Positions 45,875 to 54,646 are shown, numbered from the stretch's first letter. The stretch: DNA of 64,000 nt from Deinococcus arcticus (GCF_003028415.1 NZ_PYSV01000018.1:1-64000), one strand, 5' to 3'. Notes: generated by a model from the sequence alone, not told the origin. Made by a program: numbers and translations.

Positions 45875-48514
45875 GTGCTGCCCGCCCGCTCTCCCTTTGC
45901 CCGCCTGGACGGCTTTCTGCGTGACACCCTGGGCAGCGGCGCCACCCGGCTGCACGAGGAAGAGGCCCAGGCGGCCCGCACCGTGGCGGTGGGCGACCTG
46001 GGCTGGAGCGGCGCCGTGGCGCGCGGGTTTGGCTTCCCCGAGGTCTACGCCCACCAGGCCCAGACCTATAAGCTGATGCGGGCGGGCGGCCACGTGATCA
46101 TCACCACGCCCACCGCCAGCGGCAAAACCGGCGCCTTTTTTCCGGGCGTCTTTGACCGGCTGGAACGCGATCCCCAGGCCACGGCCCTGTTCGTCTACCC
46201 CCTGGTGGCCCTGGGCCAGGACCAGCGCGACAAGCTGCTGGCCTTCAAGGCGCGCGGCGGCTTCCCCTGGGAGGTGGCGGCCTTTCAGGGCTCGGCGCAG
46301 GGCAGCGAGGTGTTCCGGCCCGGTGTACGCATGGTGACGGCCACGCCCGACAAGCTGCACTGGTCGCTGACCCAGCCGGGCATGCGCGAGTTTCTGAAGG
46401 GGCTGTCCTTTCTGGTGCTGGACGAAGCCCACACCTACCGGGGTGGCTTTGGCTCGGAGGTGGCTGGGATGCTGCGCCGCCTGCTGGCGCTGGCGCGCGC
46501 GCTGGGGGCGAACCCCCAGGTGGTTCTGAGCACCGCCACCATTGGCAACCCGGCCGAATTTGCCCGCGAACTGACCGGCGTAGAAGCCACAGAGGTCAGT
46601 GAATCGGGGGCGGCACGCCACGGCAAGCGCTACGTGCTGGCCGACCACAGGGGCCAGCCGCGCCGCTTCTGGAACGCGGTCATGGACGCCAGCGAGCGCT
46701 ACGATCTGAAGGTGCTGGCCTTTTTCCGGGGCCGCTCGCGCGCGGCGCGGCTGTATTCCACGTACCGCGCCCAGCCGGGGTACGCCCGCCGCGCCCACCT
46801 GTACATGGCCGGCACCAGCGACCGCGAGGGCCGCCTGTCTGAATTCCGCCGCGCCCGCAGCGGGGTGATGTTCGCCACCAACGCCCTGGAAGCCGGTGTG
46901 GACATTGGCGACCTGGAAGTGGTGATTATTGACGGCTATCCCGGCAGCCGCATGGCCTTTCGCCAGATGGCCGGCCGCGCGGGGCGCATTGCGCCGGGGG
47001 TCGTGCTGTACCTGCCCGCGCTGAACGAACAGGGGGTGCCGCTGCCCGCCGACGCCTTTTACAGCAACGCGGGAAATTTTCTGGAACTGCTGACCGGCCC
47101 CATTGAAAAGGCGGTGGTGGAGGCGCAGAACCCCTATCTCTCGCCCCGGCACCAGGCCCGCGCCAACGAGGAATTCCGGCTGGCGGGTCTGGCCCTGCCC
47201 CACGAGCCCCGCATAGCCCCCCGCTACTGGAATCTGCGCGGCGAGGGCAGCCTGAAATACGCCGTGGTCGAGGCTGCTGACTGGGAGAAGCTGGGGTCAA
47301 AGGCCCTGGACGCCCCGCTGGAAAGTCCCAGCCAGCACTACGCCCTGACGGAAAAGCACGAGGGCGCGGTGTTTACCCTGGACGGCCAGGGCTACAAGGT
47401 GCTGCGCTGGGACGAGCACCCGGCGGGCACGGCGATTGTGGTGGAACGCTACGACGCCGCCAACCTGTTCACGCGCGGGCTGTCGGCCACGCTGGTGACC
47501 CCTGTGGGGATGGGCGAGTGGGTGCGCCGGGGCCCACTGGCCTACCGCTGCGGCGAGGTGAGCATTCGGCGGCGCTACGCGGGCTACCAGATGTTGCGGC
47601 AGGTGTTCGAGCGGGTATGCGTGGGCTGCGACCGTGAACCCGGCCCCACCGAGCGCAGCTGCGCCCGCTGTGGGGGCCGTATTCAGGACCGGATGCAGGA
47701 CCACAAGCTCAGCGAGCACCTGTACGACCAGCCCACCGAACTGCCGGCCTTCCGCACGAGTGCCCTGGAAATTGGCCTGGACCCGCGCGCCACCGAGCGG
47801 CCCACCGCTGTGGCCCACACCCTCAAGCATCTGCTGCACAAGGTGACCCCCGAACGGATTGCCTGCGACGAGAACGACCTCGCCAGCGCCTTTCGTGAGG
47901 GCCGCGACACCTACTTTTTCCTGTACGACGACTGGCTGGGCGGCCTGGGGGTGGCGCGGCGGGCTTACGAGCAGATGGACGCCCTGCTGGAACGCGCCCT
48001 GGGGCTGGTGTCCAAGGCCTGCTGTCAGAACGCGCACGGCTGTTACGAGTGCATTGCCGCCTCCCGCTGTTTTTCGCCCACCCTGCCGGGCGGCGAGCGC
48101 CGACCCACCGACAAGCACGCCACCCGGCTGTTTCTGGAAAGCCTGCCCGGGATGCCGGTGCGCGCGGCCCTGCCCGCCGCCCCCCTGCCCGATGCCGAGC
48201 CGCTGCCCGACGAGGTTGCCCTGCCCCCCAGCTGGCCGCTGCAGGCGCGCGAACTGCTGGACCTGCACGGCCTGTCCCTGCCCGAGGTCAGCGCCCGCCT
48301 GGGGATTCCCAGCCGGGAACTCCAGCGCGCTGTCAGCACCACCGAGCCGCTGCGGCTGCAGCACGCCAAGTTTGGCACCGGGGTGTTCATGCAGGGCTTT
48401 CACCAGGGCGAGCGGCGCGAGGTGCTGGTGTATTTCCCGGGCGTGGGGCAAAAGCGCCTGCTGCTGAAGTTTGCGGGGCTGAGTGTGGTAGGCGGGGCCG
48501 CCGCCCCGGCCTGA
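45875..48514 (+). CDS. DEAD/DEAH-box helicase with DUF1998 domain, MrfA/YprA-like
   Basis: 879 aa superfamily 2 helicase. Motif I is TPTASGKTGAFF (about 68-79), motif II LVLDEAHTY, motif III LSTATIGNP, and motif VI region RQMAGRAGR. A zinc-binding cluster CVGCDREPGPTERSCARCGG follows, then a C-terminal four-Cys cluster SKACCQNAHGCYECIAASRC of the DUF1998/MrfA type. MrfA repairs mitomycin C damage in B. subtilis. About 130 extra C-terminal residues after the Cys cluster are not part of the core. The GTG start at 45875 is chosen from the -10 box; 26 extra N-terminal codons are possible. Confidence 0.9.
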   Translation: MLPARSPFARLDGFLRDTLGSGATRLHEEEAQAARTVAVGDLGWSGAVARGFGFPEVYAHQAQTYKLMRAGGHVIITTPTASGKTGAFFPGVFDRLERDPQATALFVYPLVALGQDQRDKLLAFKARGGFPWEVAAFQGSAQGSEVFRPGVRMVTATPDKLHWSLTQPGMREFLKGLSFLVLDEAHTYRGGFGSEVAGMLRRLLALARALGANPQVVLSTATIGNPAEFARELTGVEATEVSESGAARHGKRYVLADHRGQPRRFWNAVMDASERYDLKVLAFFRGRSRAARLYSTYRAQPGYARRAHLYMAGTSDREGRLSEFRRARSGVMFATNALEAGVDIGDLEVVIIDGYPGSRMAFRQMAGRAGRIAPGVVLYLPALNEQGVPLPADAFYSNAGNFLELLTGPIEKAVVEAQNPYLSPRHQARANEEFRLAGLALPHEPRIAPRYWNLRGEGSLKYAVVEAADWEKLGSKALDAPLESPSQHYALTEKHEGAVFTLDGQGYKVLRWDEHPAGTAIVVERYDAANLFTRGLSATLVTPVGMGEWVRRGPLAYRCGEVSIRRRYAGYQMLRQVFERVCVGCDREPGPTERSCARCGGRIQDRMQDHKLSEHLYDQPTELPAFRTSALEIGLDPRATERPTAVAHTLKHLLHKVTPERIACDENDLASAFREGRDTYFFLYDDWLGGLGVARRAYEQMDALLERALGLVSKACCQNAHGCYECIAASRCFSPTLPGGERRPTDKHATRLFLESLPGMPVRAALPAAPLPDAEPLPDEVALPPSWPLQARELLDLHGLSLPEVSARLGIPSRELQRAVSTTEPLRLQHAKFGTGVFMQGFHQGERREVLVYFPGVGQKRLLLKFAGLSVVGGAAAPA

Positions 48515-48522
48515 GCCCGCGC

Positions 48523-48552
48523 TTGACCGGCCCCGGGGGGCGCCGCTATACT
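48523..48552 (+). promoter_or_regulatory. Promoter of tRNA-Gln
   Basis: TTGACC (48523-48528) and TATACT (48547-48552) separated by 18 nt, 26 nt before the mature tRNA 5' end. Confidence 0.75.
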
Positions 48553-48578
48553 CGGGCCCGCCGAGAAACGGCAACCAT

Positions 48579-48652
48579 AGGGATATGGTGTAATGGCAGC
48601 ACAACAGATTTTGGATCTGTTTGTCTAGGTTCGAATCCTAGTATCCCTGCCA
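48579..48652 (+). tRNA. tRNA-Gln (anticodon UUG)
   Basis: The acceptor stem AGGGATA/TATCCCT pairs fully, the anticodon stem is ACAGA/TCTGT with loop TTTTGGA and anticodon TTG at 48611-48613, and the T arm is CTAGG-TTCGAAT-CCTAG. The discriminator G is followed by a genomically encoded CCA. Followed closely by a terminator, so it is a single-tRNA transcript. Confidence 0.95.
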
Positions 48653-48658
48653 GACTGT

Positions 48659-48700
48659 GCGGCTCTCCGACCTACCGGGGAGCCGCTTCTGCTTGGGTTT
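48659..48700 (+). terminator. Intrinsic terminator of the tRNA-Gln transcript
   Basis: GCGGCTCTCC (48659-48668) pairs with GGGGAGCCGC (48677-48686), followed by TTCTGCTTGGGTTT. Confidence 0.75.
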
Positions 48701-48889
48701 GGCAGTGGACTTTGGGCCGGCAGCGCTCCCCTCATGAGACAAAACGTGACCGGGCTCATGTTGCGTCAGCTGGCCTTCACCGCCCGTCAGGCAGCGGGGC
48801 CTACCTTGGTGACAGAGGCACAGTTGGTTGGCCCACACGGCCCGGCCCCAGGCCGGGCGGCGGCGCCCTGTGCCCTCCGGGAGTCCATC
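48701..48889 (+). other. Leader region of the second DUF4384 gene
   Basis: No gene is seen. A GGCCCGGCCCCAGGCCGGGC hairpin lies at about 48838-48857, 30 nt before the start at 48890, and could be an mRNA leader structure. Confidence 0.3.
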
Positions 48890-49480
48890 ATGAACAAACT
48901 TGCCCTGCCCGTCCTCCTGACCGCCTCCCTGCTGGGCGCCCTGTCGGCGCCCGCCGCCGCCGCGCCGCAACTGAGCGCCCAGAGCATCATCGTGAACCCG
49001 GTGCCCACCACCCTGCAGGCGCGGGTGTGGGTGGACCGCGACCGCAGCGGCAACGCGGTGCCCAGCTACCGCGTGGGCGACCGCATTACCCTGTACGCCA
49101 CGGTCAACGAGAACGCCCACGTGTACCTGTTCAACGTGAACCCCGACGGCACCGTGGACCAGATTCTGCCCAACCGCTTTTCGGGCAGCACCTACCTGCG
49201 CGCCGGGCAGACCCGCGCCTTTCCCAGCAGCCGCGACCGCTTTACCTTCGACGTGGCGGGCCCCGAGGGCCTGAACCGCGTGCTGGTGGTGGCCAGCCGC
49301 CGCCCGCTGAACCTGAATGAACTCAGCTCGTACGCGGCGGGGCAGGACTTTGCCACCGTGAAGCCCACCACCACGCCCGGCTTTGCCCAGGCCCTGAGCA
49401 TCGTGGTCAACCCCGTGCAGCGGCCCATACCTCAGCAGGACTGGACCAGCGACGCGGCCGCCTACAACGTGGAATACTGA
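48890..49480 (+). CDS. DUF4384 exported protein, short paralogue
   Basis: 196 aa. Signal peptide MNKLALPVLLTASLLGALSAPAAAA, then a DUF4384 domain with AHVYLFNVNPDGTVDQILPNRFSG and the end SIVVNPVQRP. It closely parallels the first half of the protein at 33978 but stops before the PEGA domain. GGGAG lies 5 nt before the ATG. The frame continues upstream, but the signal peptide fixes the start. Cell-envelope role inferred. Confidence 0.87.
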   Translation: MNKLALPVLLTASLLGALSAPAAAAPQLSAQSIIVNPVPTTLQARVWVDRDRSGNAVPSYRVGDRITLYATVNENAHVYLFNVNPDGTVDQILPNRFSGSTYLRAGQTRAFPSSRDRFTFDVAGPEGLNRVLVVASRRPLNLNELSSYAAGQDFATVKPTTTPGFAQALSIVVNPVQRPIPQQDWTSDAAAYNVEY

Positions 49481-49486
49481 AGACCA

Positions 49487-49545
49487 AGAGAGCCGGCCGG
49501 CCGGAACCTTATGGTGCCCGGTCGGCCGGCTCTGCTGGTTTTTCT
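49487..49545 (+). terminator. Terminator between the DUF4384 and thioesterase genes
   Basis: A long stem AGAGCCGGCCGGCCGG / CCGGTCGGCCGGCTCT (one mismatch) with a 13-nt loop, then GCTGGTTTTTCTTT. It overlaps the 3' end of the convergent thioesterase gene, whose stop codon lies in the loop. Confidence 0.75.
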
Positions 49546-49895
49546 TTGCGGCTCACCGTGCCCTGGAACAGGGCCATCAGTTCCCAGTCGGCCTCGCGGC
49601 GCACCTCCACGCGGTAGATGCCCAGGGTGCGGCCCACGCGCTCCGGGGTGGCCAGGGCCACGAGCACGTCGCCGGCGCGGGCCTGGCGCACAAAGCTCAT
49701 GTGGGTATCAATGGCCACCCCCTGCGCGCCCAGGTTGCTGATGATGAACAGGGCCTCGTCGGCCAGGCCAAAGATCACGCCGTTGTGGGCGCTGCCGCGC
49801 CGGTTCAGCGCCGCGTCCCCTACCGTCACGGTCACGCGGGTCAGTTCAGGTAAAGCCTCCTGCACGGTCATGCCCAGGTGATCGGCGTAGCTCAT
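49509..49895 (-). CDS. Hotdog-fold thioesterase, PaaI family
   Basis: 128 aa acyl-CoA thioesterase. Hotdog signature is RRGSAHNGVIFGLADEALFIISN (HNG catalytic region of PaaI enzymes), followed by QGVAIDTHMSFVRQARAGDVLVA. Acts on phenylacetyl-type or other acyl-CoAs; no paa genes are nearby. TACCCT 6 nt before the ATG. The C-terminal charged tail RKEKPAEPADRAP overlaps the terminator of the convergent gene. Confidence 0.9.
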   Translation of the reverse strand: MSYADHLGMTVQEALPELTRVTVTVGDAALNRRGSAHNGVIFGLADEALFIISNLGAQGVAIDTHMSFVRQARAGDVLVALATPERVGRTLGIYRVEVRREADWELMALFQGTVSRKEKPAEPADRAP

Positions 49896-49923
49896 GGCCC
49901 CAGGGTAGGGGAGAGCTCGGGGG

Positions 49924-50760
49924 TTAAACGTGTGGACGGTAGGGCCACGCCACCTCGCCGGCCGGGTCGTCGGGGCCGGCCCCGTCCCAGTCGTGGGGGT
50001 AGACCTCGCGGGGGCTCAGCTCGCCGCACTGGCCCCGGGCCTGCGCGGCGGCAGCGGCAGCGTCGTAGGCCGCCAGAATGGCCGGAAACTCGAACTGGGC
50101 CCGGCTGAGGGTCACATAGGCTTCCGCGTGGGCGGGTTCCACGCGCAGGGCCACCTCACCCGCCGGCTGCAGCGCGCCGCTGTAGGGCACGCAGACCTCA
50201 ATGGGGCCGTCGCTGTCGGCGTTGACCTCGCCGTGGTAGATGACAAAGGGCGCACCTGCAGCCTCGGCGCCCTGCTCACGCAGGGTCTGAAACAGCGTGG
50301 CCATGCCCTGCGAGATGGCGCCGGGCAGTTCAGGCACGTACACATGGCGGGTCAGCGTGGCGACGTTCTGGGCAGGCACGGTGCGGGTCTGGGGGGCAGG
50401 GAGGGTCATGGGGGTCTCTCCTTCAAGGTGTCCAATGAGGTGGCGGGTCAGGGTGCGCCGCTGGCGGTGACTGGCCTCCAGCGCGGCGAGGTGCACCCGC
50501 AGCGCCCCGGGCCGTTCGGGCGCAGGTGTGTCTAGCAGGGCGCGAATGGTGCTCAGGGGCATATCGGTCTGGCGCAGCAGGGCAATCAGGCGGGCCTCGG
50601 CCAGTTGCGCGTGGCCGTACAGGCGGTAGCCGCTCTGAGGGTCCACCTGCGCGGGGGCCAGCAGCCCCAGTTCCGCGTACAGCCGCAGGGCCTTGGGGCT
50701 CAGACGGCTGGCCTGCGCAAAAGCGCCGATGGTCATGAGGAGTGGGGCGGGGGTGGTCAT
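49924..50760 (-). CDS. MerR family regulator with GyrI-like effector domain
   Basis: 278 aa. The N-terminal winged helix MerR domain has MTIGAFAQASRLSPKALRLYAELGLLAPAQVDPQSGYRLYG, followed by the coiled-coil dimerisation helix and a C-terminal GyrI/BmrR-like ligand-binding domain (about 120-278; TLTRHVYVPELPGAISQGMATLFQTL). Such proteins sense lipophilic cations or drugs. Start at 50760 or at Met 9. A MerR-type promoter with a 19-nt spacer lies in front, so autoregulation is likely. The nearest target candidates are the flanking genes. Confidence 0.9.
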   Translation of the reverse strand: MTTPAPLLMTIGAFAQASRLSPKALRLYAELGLLAPAQVDPQSGYRLYGHAQLAEARLIALLRQTDMPLSTIRALLDTPAPERPGALRVHLAALEASHRQRRTLTRHLIGHLEGETPMTLPAPQTRTVPAQNVATLTRHVYVPELPGAISQGMATLFQTLREQGAEAAGAPFVIYHGEVNADSDGPIEVCVPYSGALQPAGEVALRVEPAHAEAYVTLSRAQFEFPAILAAYDAAAAAAQARGQCGELSPREVYPHDWDGAGPDDPAGEVAWPYRPHV

Positions 50761-50787
50761 GGTCGGGTGTCCTCCGGAGGTAGACCC

Positions 50788-50818
50788 AGCGTGCGCCCTG
50801 CCCCTGGGGAAAGGTCAA
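50788..50818 (-). promoter_or_regulatory. MerR-type promoter/operator of the MerR-GyrI gene
   Basis: TTGACC (50813-50818) and CACGCT (50788-50793) are 19 nt apart, and the spacer carries the dyad CCTTTCCCCAGGGGCAGG. A long spacer with a central dyad is the hallmark of MerR-activated promoters. The -10 match is weak. It overlaps the stop of the upstream protease gene. Confidence 0.65.
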
Positions 50819-51453
50819 GGGCCAGCCGACCAGCTGTGTTCAAACGCGCTGGCGGGGGTATGGGCGTGGTCGGCCGCCGTGCCGCCGTGAAGGTGCAGAA
50901 ACCGGCCCACCAGTTCAAAGCCCAGGGCGTAGCCGCCCCAGCGGGGCAGGTCCTGGTCCTCAGAGCCAAAAAACCAGGCGTGGTGGGTGTAAGGCCCCTG
51001 CAGCGCTGGGCTGGCCCGCGCCCACAGGCGGTTCAGGTCGGTGGTCGGCTGCGCGTAGATGGGCGTCTCACGGCGTTCCAGCCGTTCATGGTGCTGGGCC
51101 AGCCCCTCGCTCACCAGCGCTTCGAGCAGGGTGGAGCCGTAACCGACACTGCGCCAGCGGGCGGCGTGGTGCAGTTCATGGGCCAGGGTGGCGGGCAGTT
51201 CTGTGCGCCACGAGGCCGCAAAGTTGGGGTTGCTGGGCGTTACAGAAATCAGCACACTGTGGCCGTCAGGCGCTGAACCCACCAGACCTATTTCGGGAAT
51301 GGTCCACGGTGAGCAGTGAATCACGGTGTCCAGGGCGTCGAGCGCCAGGGCTTCGGCGTGCCGGTCCAGGGCGGTGCGCGCCACACGGCGCACCTCGTCG
51401 GCCAGCGCTGGGGTGAGTCGTTGCCCGGCGTCAAGCAGATAGAGCGAGAGCAT
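50815..51453 (-). CDS. DUF2268 family putative zinc protease
   Basis: 212 aa, intracellular. HExxH motif in LPATLAHELHHAARWRSVGYGSTLLEALVSEGLAQ, with the downstream Glu of VSEGLA as the likely third ligand. DUF2268 proteins are predicted Zn-dependent peptidases (YjaZ-like). No signal peptide. TAGGGT lies 6 nt before the ATG. Divergent from the glycerophosphodiesterase at 51492 across 38 nt. Confidence 0.85.
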   Translation of the reverse strand: MLSLYLLDAGQRLTPALADEVRRVARTALDRHAEALALDALDTVIHCSPWTIPEIGLVGSAPDGHSVLISVTPSNPNFAASWRTELPATLAHELHHAARWRSVGYGSTLLEALVSEGLAQHHERLERRETPIYAQPTTDLNRLWARASPALQGPYTHHAWFFGSEDQDLPRWGGYALGFELVGRFLHLHGGTAADHAHTPASAFEHSWSAGP

Positions 51454-51491
51454 GGCCGCACCCTAACGGCTCGGGGCTTACCCTGAAGCCC

Positions 51492-52175
51492 ATGACCCCC
51501 CTCCTGTTGGGCCACCGGGGCGCGCCGGTGCGGGCGCCCGAGAACACGCTGCTGGGCTTTCAGGCGGCGCTGGACGCGGGGCTGGACGGCGTGGAGCTGG
51601 ACGTGCGGCGCCTCCTGGACGGCACGCTGGTGGTGCACCACGACGAGGCGCTGCCCGGTGGGCGGCGCCTGACCGCCCTCAACCGGTCCGACCTGCCCGC
51701 GCACGTCCCCACCCTGAACGCTGCGCTGGCCTGGGCCGCCGACACGGGCGCGGTTGTGAACGTGGAGCTGAAGTTCGAGGGGCCCTGGCCCGATGACCGC
51801 GTGGCAGGCACGCTGCGGGCGATCACCGCCCATGGCCTGACGCGGCGGGTGATCGTAAGTTCGTTTCTGCCCACGCTGCTGCGGGCGGCCCGGGATCTGG
51901 CCCCGCAGATTGAACGCGGCCTGCTGATTCACCGCGCTTACCCCGCCCCGCTGTTGCGCGCCGGCATGCGCTGGACCGGCTGCGGCGCCCTGCACGCCGA
52001 GGTGGGCACAGTGAACGCGCCCCTGCTGGCCCTGGCCCGCGCGCAGGGCTGGCGGGTGCATGCCTGGACGGTGAACGACCCCGCCGAGGTGCGCCGCCTG
52101 ACCGCCCTGGGCGTGGACGGCCTGATTGGAGACGAGCCGGATGTCTTGCTGCGCGCGCGGTTGACCAACCCCTGA
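51492..52175 (+). CDS. Glycerophosphodiester phosphodiesterase, short cytoplasmic type
   Basis: 227 aa TIM-barrel enzyme releasing glycerol-3-phosphate from deacylated phospholipids. Signatures: LLLGHRGAPVRAPENTLLGFQAALDAGLDGVELDVRRLLDGTLVVHHDEALP (HRG, E-N-T, E-x-D, HD catalytic and metal residues) and VHAWTVNDPAEVRRLTALGVDGLIGDEPD. UgpQ-like. TACCCT lies 7 nt before the ATG. Followed 46 nt downstream by a much larger secreted enzyme with the same catalytic domain, so both may work in the same phosphodiester pathway. Confidence 0.93.
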   Translation: MTPLLLGHRGAPVRAPENTLLGFQAALDAGLDGVELDVRRLLDGTLVVHHDEALPGGRRLTALNRSDLPAHVPTLNAALAWAADTGAVVNVELKFEGPWPDDRVAGTLRAITAHGLTRRVIVSSFLPTLLRAARDLAPQIERGLLIHRAYPAPLLRAGMRWTGCGALHAEVGTVNAPLLALARAQGWRVHAWTVNDPAEVRRLTALGVDGLIGDEPDVLLRARLTNP

Positions 52176-52221
52176 CGACCAGCGCACCCCGGCCTGACGA
52201 ACACCACGCACCGTAAAGAAT

Positions 52222-54447
52222 GTGAGAAAAGTCCTGATCGGTGTCACGGCTCTGCTGAGCCTCGCGTCATCTGCCCCGGCGGCCACCCTGGTGGGGTACG
52301 CCCAGTTGCCCGCCGATACCTTTGCCGCCGGGCCGGCCAGCGGGGCCTACAGCGGCGCCGGGCTGCGGGGCCAGCCGCGCTTTTCCTCGCAGCCGGTGCA
52401 GGGCTTTTCGGGCGTGCAGTTTGGCAAGGACGGGAGCTACCTGTTTCTCAGCGACAACGGATTTGGCAGCAAGGCCGACAGCGCCGACTACCTGCTGCGC
52501 CTGTATACCCTGAACCTGAGTGCCAGAACCGCCCCCAGCGGCGAGGGCAAGGTGGGCGTGGGCGCCTTCGTGCAGCTGCGCGACCCCGACCGCAAGGTGC
52601 CCTGGCTGATCGTGAACGAGGCCAGCTCAGAGCGCCTGCTGACCGGCGCGGACTTCGATGTAGAAGGCTTCGCCGTGGCCCCCGACGGCACCCTGTGGGT
52701 GGGCGACGAGTTTGGCCCCTACCTGCTGCACTTCAGCGCCGACGGCCGGTTGCTGGACGCCCCCATCGCCACGCCCAACCTGGCGGGCCTGCCCACCCTG
52801 CGCGGTCAGGCGCCCATCGTGATTGGACACCGGGGCAGCAGCGGCACCCGCCCCGAGCACACCCTGGAAGCCTACCGGGTCGCCATTGAGGCGGGCGCGG
52901 ACTTCGTGGAACCCGACCTCGTGGTGACCAAAGACGGCGTGCTGATTGCCCGCCACGAACCTGTGATTGCCGTGGTGGACGCCGCCGGGAAGGTGCTGGA
53001 AGCCACTGCCGATGTGGCCACGCGCCCTGAATTTGCCTCGCGCCTGACCACCAAGAAGGTGGATGGGGTGGAGGTGCGCGGCTACTTTGCCGAGGACTTC
53101 ACCCTGGCCGAACTGAAGACCCTGAAGGCCGTGGAGCGCCTGCCCGCCCTGCGCGGCCGGGCCTACGACGGCCAGTTTCAGATTCCCACCCTGGCTGAAG
53201 TAATTGCGCTGGTGAGGGACGTGGAAGCCAAGACCGGGCGCAAAATCGGCATCTACCCCGAGACCAAGCACCCCACCTACTTTCAGCAGATGGGCGTGAA
53301 CACCTCGCAACTCTTGATTGACACGCTGAAGAAAGAAGGCTTTACCGACCCGGCGCGCGTGTTTATCCAGTCCTTTGAGACCGCCAACCTGAAGGCCCTG
53401 AAGACCGACATCATGCCGAAGGCCGGTCTGAACCTGCCCCTGGTGCAGCTGGTGAGCAGCCCCGACGAGGCCCCCTACGACTGGGCGGCGGGGGGCGACA
53501 CCCGCAAATACGACGTGCTGGCCACCGACGCCGGCCTGAAAGAGATTGCCACTTACGCCAGCGGCGTTGGGGCCTACAAGCGCTGGATTATCACCGACAA
53601 GGGGCAGACCACCGACTTTGTCACGCGCGCCCACGCCGCCGGCCTGCTGGTCCACCCCTGGACCTTCCGCAACGAGGCCACGTACCTTCTGCCCGGCTAC
53701 GCGGGTGACCCTGAAGCCGAGATGCGCCAGGCCCTGCGCGCCGGGGTGGACGGCTTCTTTACCGACTTTCCGGCCACGGGCGCCCGCGTGGTGGGCCAGT
53801 ACACGGCCCCCGAGGTGCGCAGCCCCCAGAACCCCGCCTACGCCCTGGGGACCAGCAGCGCGGCGGCCAACGTGGGCGGGAGCGGCGGCTTTGAAGGCGT
53901 GACCCTCAGCCCCGATGGCAAGACCCTGTACGCCCTGCTGGAAAAAACGGTGACCGGCGACCTGCCCGGTCAGCTGCGCCTGCACGCCTACGACCTGGCG
54001 GGCAAGGGGTGGAGCCTGGCGGGCCGCTACGCCCTGGACGACGCCGCCAACGCCATTGGCGATCTGACCCCGGTGAATGCCGGGCAGTACCTCGTGCTGG
54101 AGCGCGACAACGCCAGCGGCGCGGCGGCGAAGGCCAAGCGCGTGTATCTGGTCAGCCTGAATGAAAAGAACGCCGACGGCACCCTGAAAAAGACGCTGGT
54201 GGCCGATCTGATGAACGTGAAAGACCCCCAGGGCCTGGCCCCCAGCACCCAGGGCGGTGTGTTCAAGTTCCCCTACGTGACCATTGAAAACGTGCTGGTG
54301 CTGGACGCCAACACCCTTCTGGTCGCCAACGACAACAATTACCCCGGCACAGGCGGACGCGGCGCCGACGTGAAGGACGCCACCGAGTTCCTGTGGCTGC
54401 GGCTGGACACGCCTCTGACCCTGGCGCCCGGCGTGGGCCGGAAGTAG
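52222..54447 (+). CDS. Secreted esterase-like protein with inserted glycerophosphodiesterase domain
   Basis: 741 aa. Signal peptide about 1-21. The N-terminal phytase/esterase-like propeller segment (about 22-190; FSGVQFGKDGSYLFLSDNGFGSKADSADYLLRLYTLNL, VAPDGTLWVGDEFGPYLLHFSADG) is interrupted by a full GDPD barrel (about 194-540) with VIGHRGSSGTRPEHTLEAYRVAIEAGADFVEPDLVVTKDGVLIARHEP. The propeller then resumes (about 550-741; GFEGVTLSPDGKTLYALLE). Extracellular phosphorus scavenging is inferred. The start is GTG at 52222. It follows the small GDPD gene. Confidence 0.87.
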   Translation: MRKVLIGVTALLSLASSAPAATLVGYAQLPADTFAAGPASGAYSGAGLRGQPRFSSQPVQGFSGVQFGKDGSYLFLSDNGFGSKADSADYLLRLYTLNLSARTAPSGEGKVGVGAFVQLRDPDRKVPWLIVNEASSERLLTGADFDVEGFAVAPDGTLWVGDEFGPYLLHFSADGRLLDAPIATPNLAGLPTLRGQAPIVIGHRGSSGTRPEHTLEAYRVAIEAGADFVEPDLVVTKDGVLIARHEPVIAVVDAAGKVLEATADVATRPEFASRLTTKKVDGVEVRGYFAEDFTLAELKTLKAVERLPALRGRAYDGQFQIPTLAEVIALVRDVEAKTGRKIGIYPETKHPTYFQQMGVNTSQLLIDTLKKEGFTDPARVFIQSFETANLKALKTDIMPKAGLNLPLVQLVSSPDEAPYDWAAGGDTRKYDVLATDAGLKEIATYASGVGAYKRWIITDKGQTTDFVTRAHAAGLLVHPWTFRNEATYLLPGYAGDPEAEMRQALRAGVDGFFTDFPATGARVVGQYTAPEVRSPQNPAYALGTSSAAANVGGSGGFEGVTLSPDGKTLYALLEKTVTGDLPGQLRLHAYDLAGKGWSLAGRYALDDAANAIGDLTPVNAGQYLVLERDNASGAAAKAKRVYLVSLNEKNADGTLKKTLVADLMNVKDPQGLAPSTQGGVFKFPYVTIENVLVLDANTLLVANDNNYPGTGGRGADVKDATEFLWLRLDTPLTLAPGVGRK

Positions 54448-54595
54448 TCAAGCCCCGCCCCCATACCCTCAAGACTTTCTTCTGCCCCGGCGGCGGCGCC
54501 TGCGTTCAGAGCACTGTCAGGGTCCGCCGCTCACACTGGGGGCCACACCAAGTCAGCTGGGCCGAAGTGCCCACATCGTTTCTCCCCCTTGAGAA
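54448..54595. other. Intergenic region after the secreted phosphodiesterase
   Basis: 148 nt, no gene seen. Short GC-rich dyads only. Confidence 0.3.
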
Positions 54596-54634
54596 AGGGC
54601 CGCGCCGAGGTGTTCCCCCTCCAAGCGCGGCCCT
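54596..54634 (-). terminator. Terminator of the M32/SRA-HNH operon
   Basis: AGGGCCGCGC (54596-54605) pairs perfectly with GCGCGGCCCT (54625-54634). In the minus direction TTTCTC follows. It begins 12 nt after the endonuclease stop. Confidence 0.7.
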
Positions 54635-54646
54635 GTTGTGTGGCGC

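Noticed and set aside
48734..48889. N-terminal extension of the short DUF4384 protein
   Set aside because: A clear signal peptide begins at 48890 with a ribosome site directly upstream.
53000..53985. Antisense frame within the secreted phosphodiesterase gene
   Set aside because: Shadow of a GC-rich gene; no motif or start signal.
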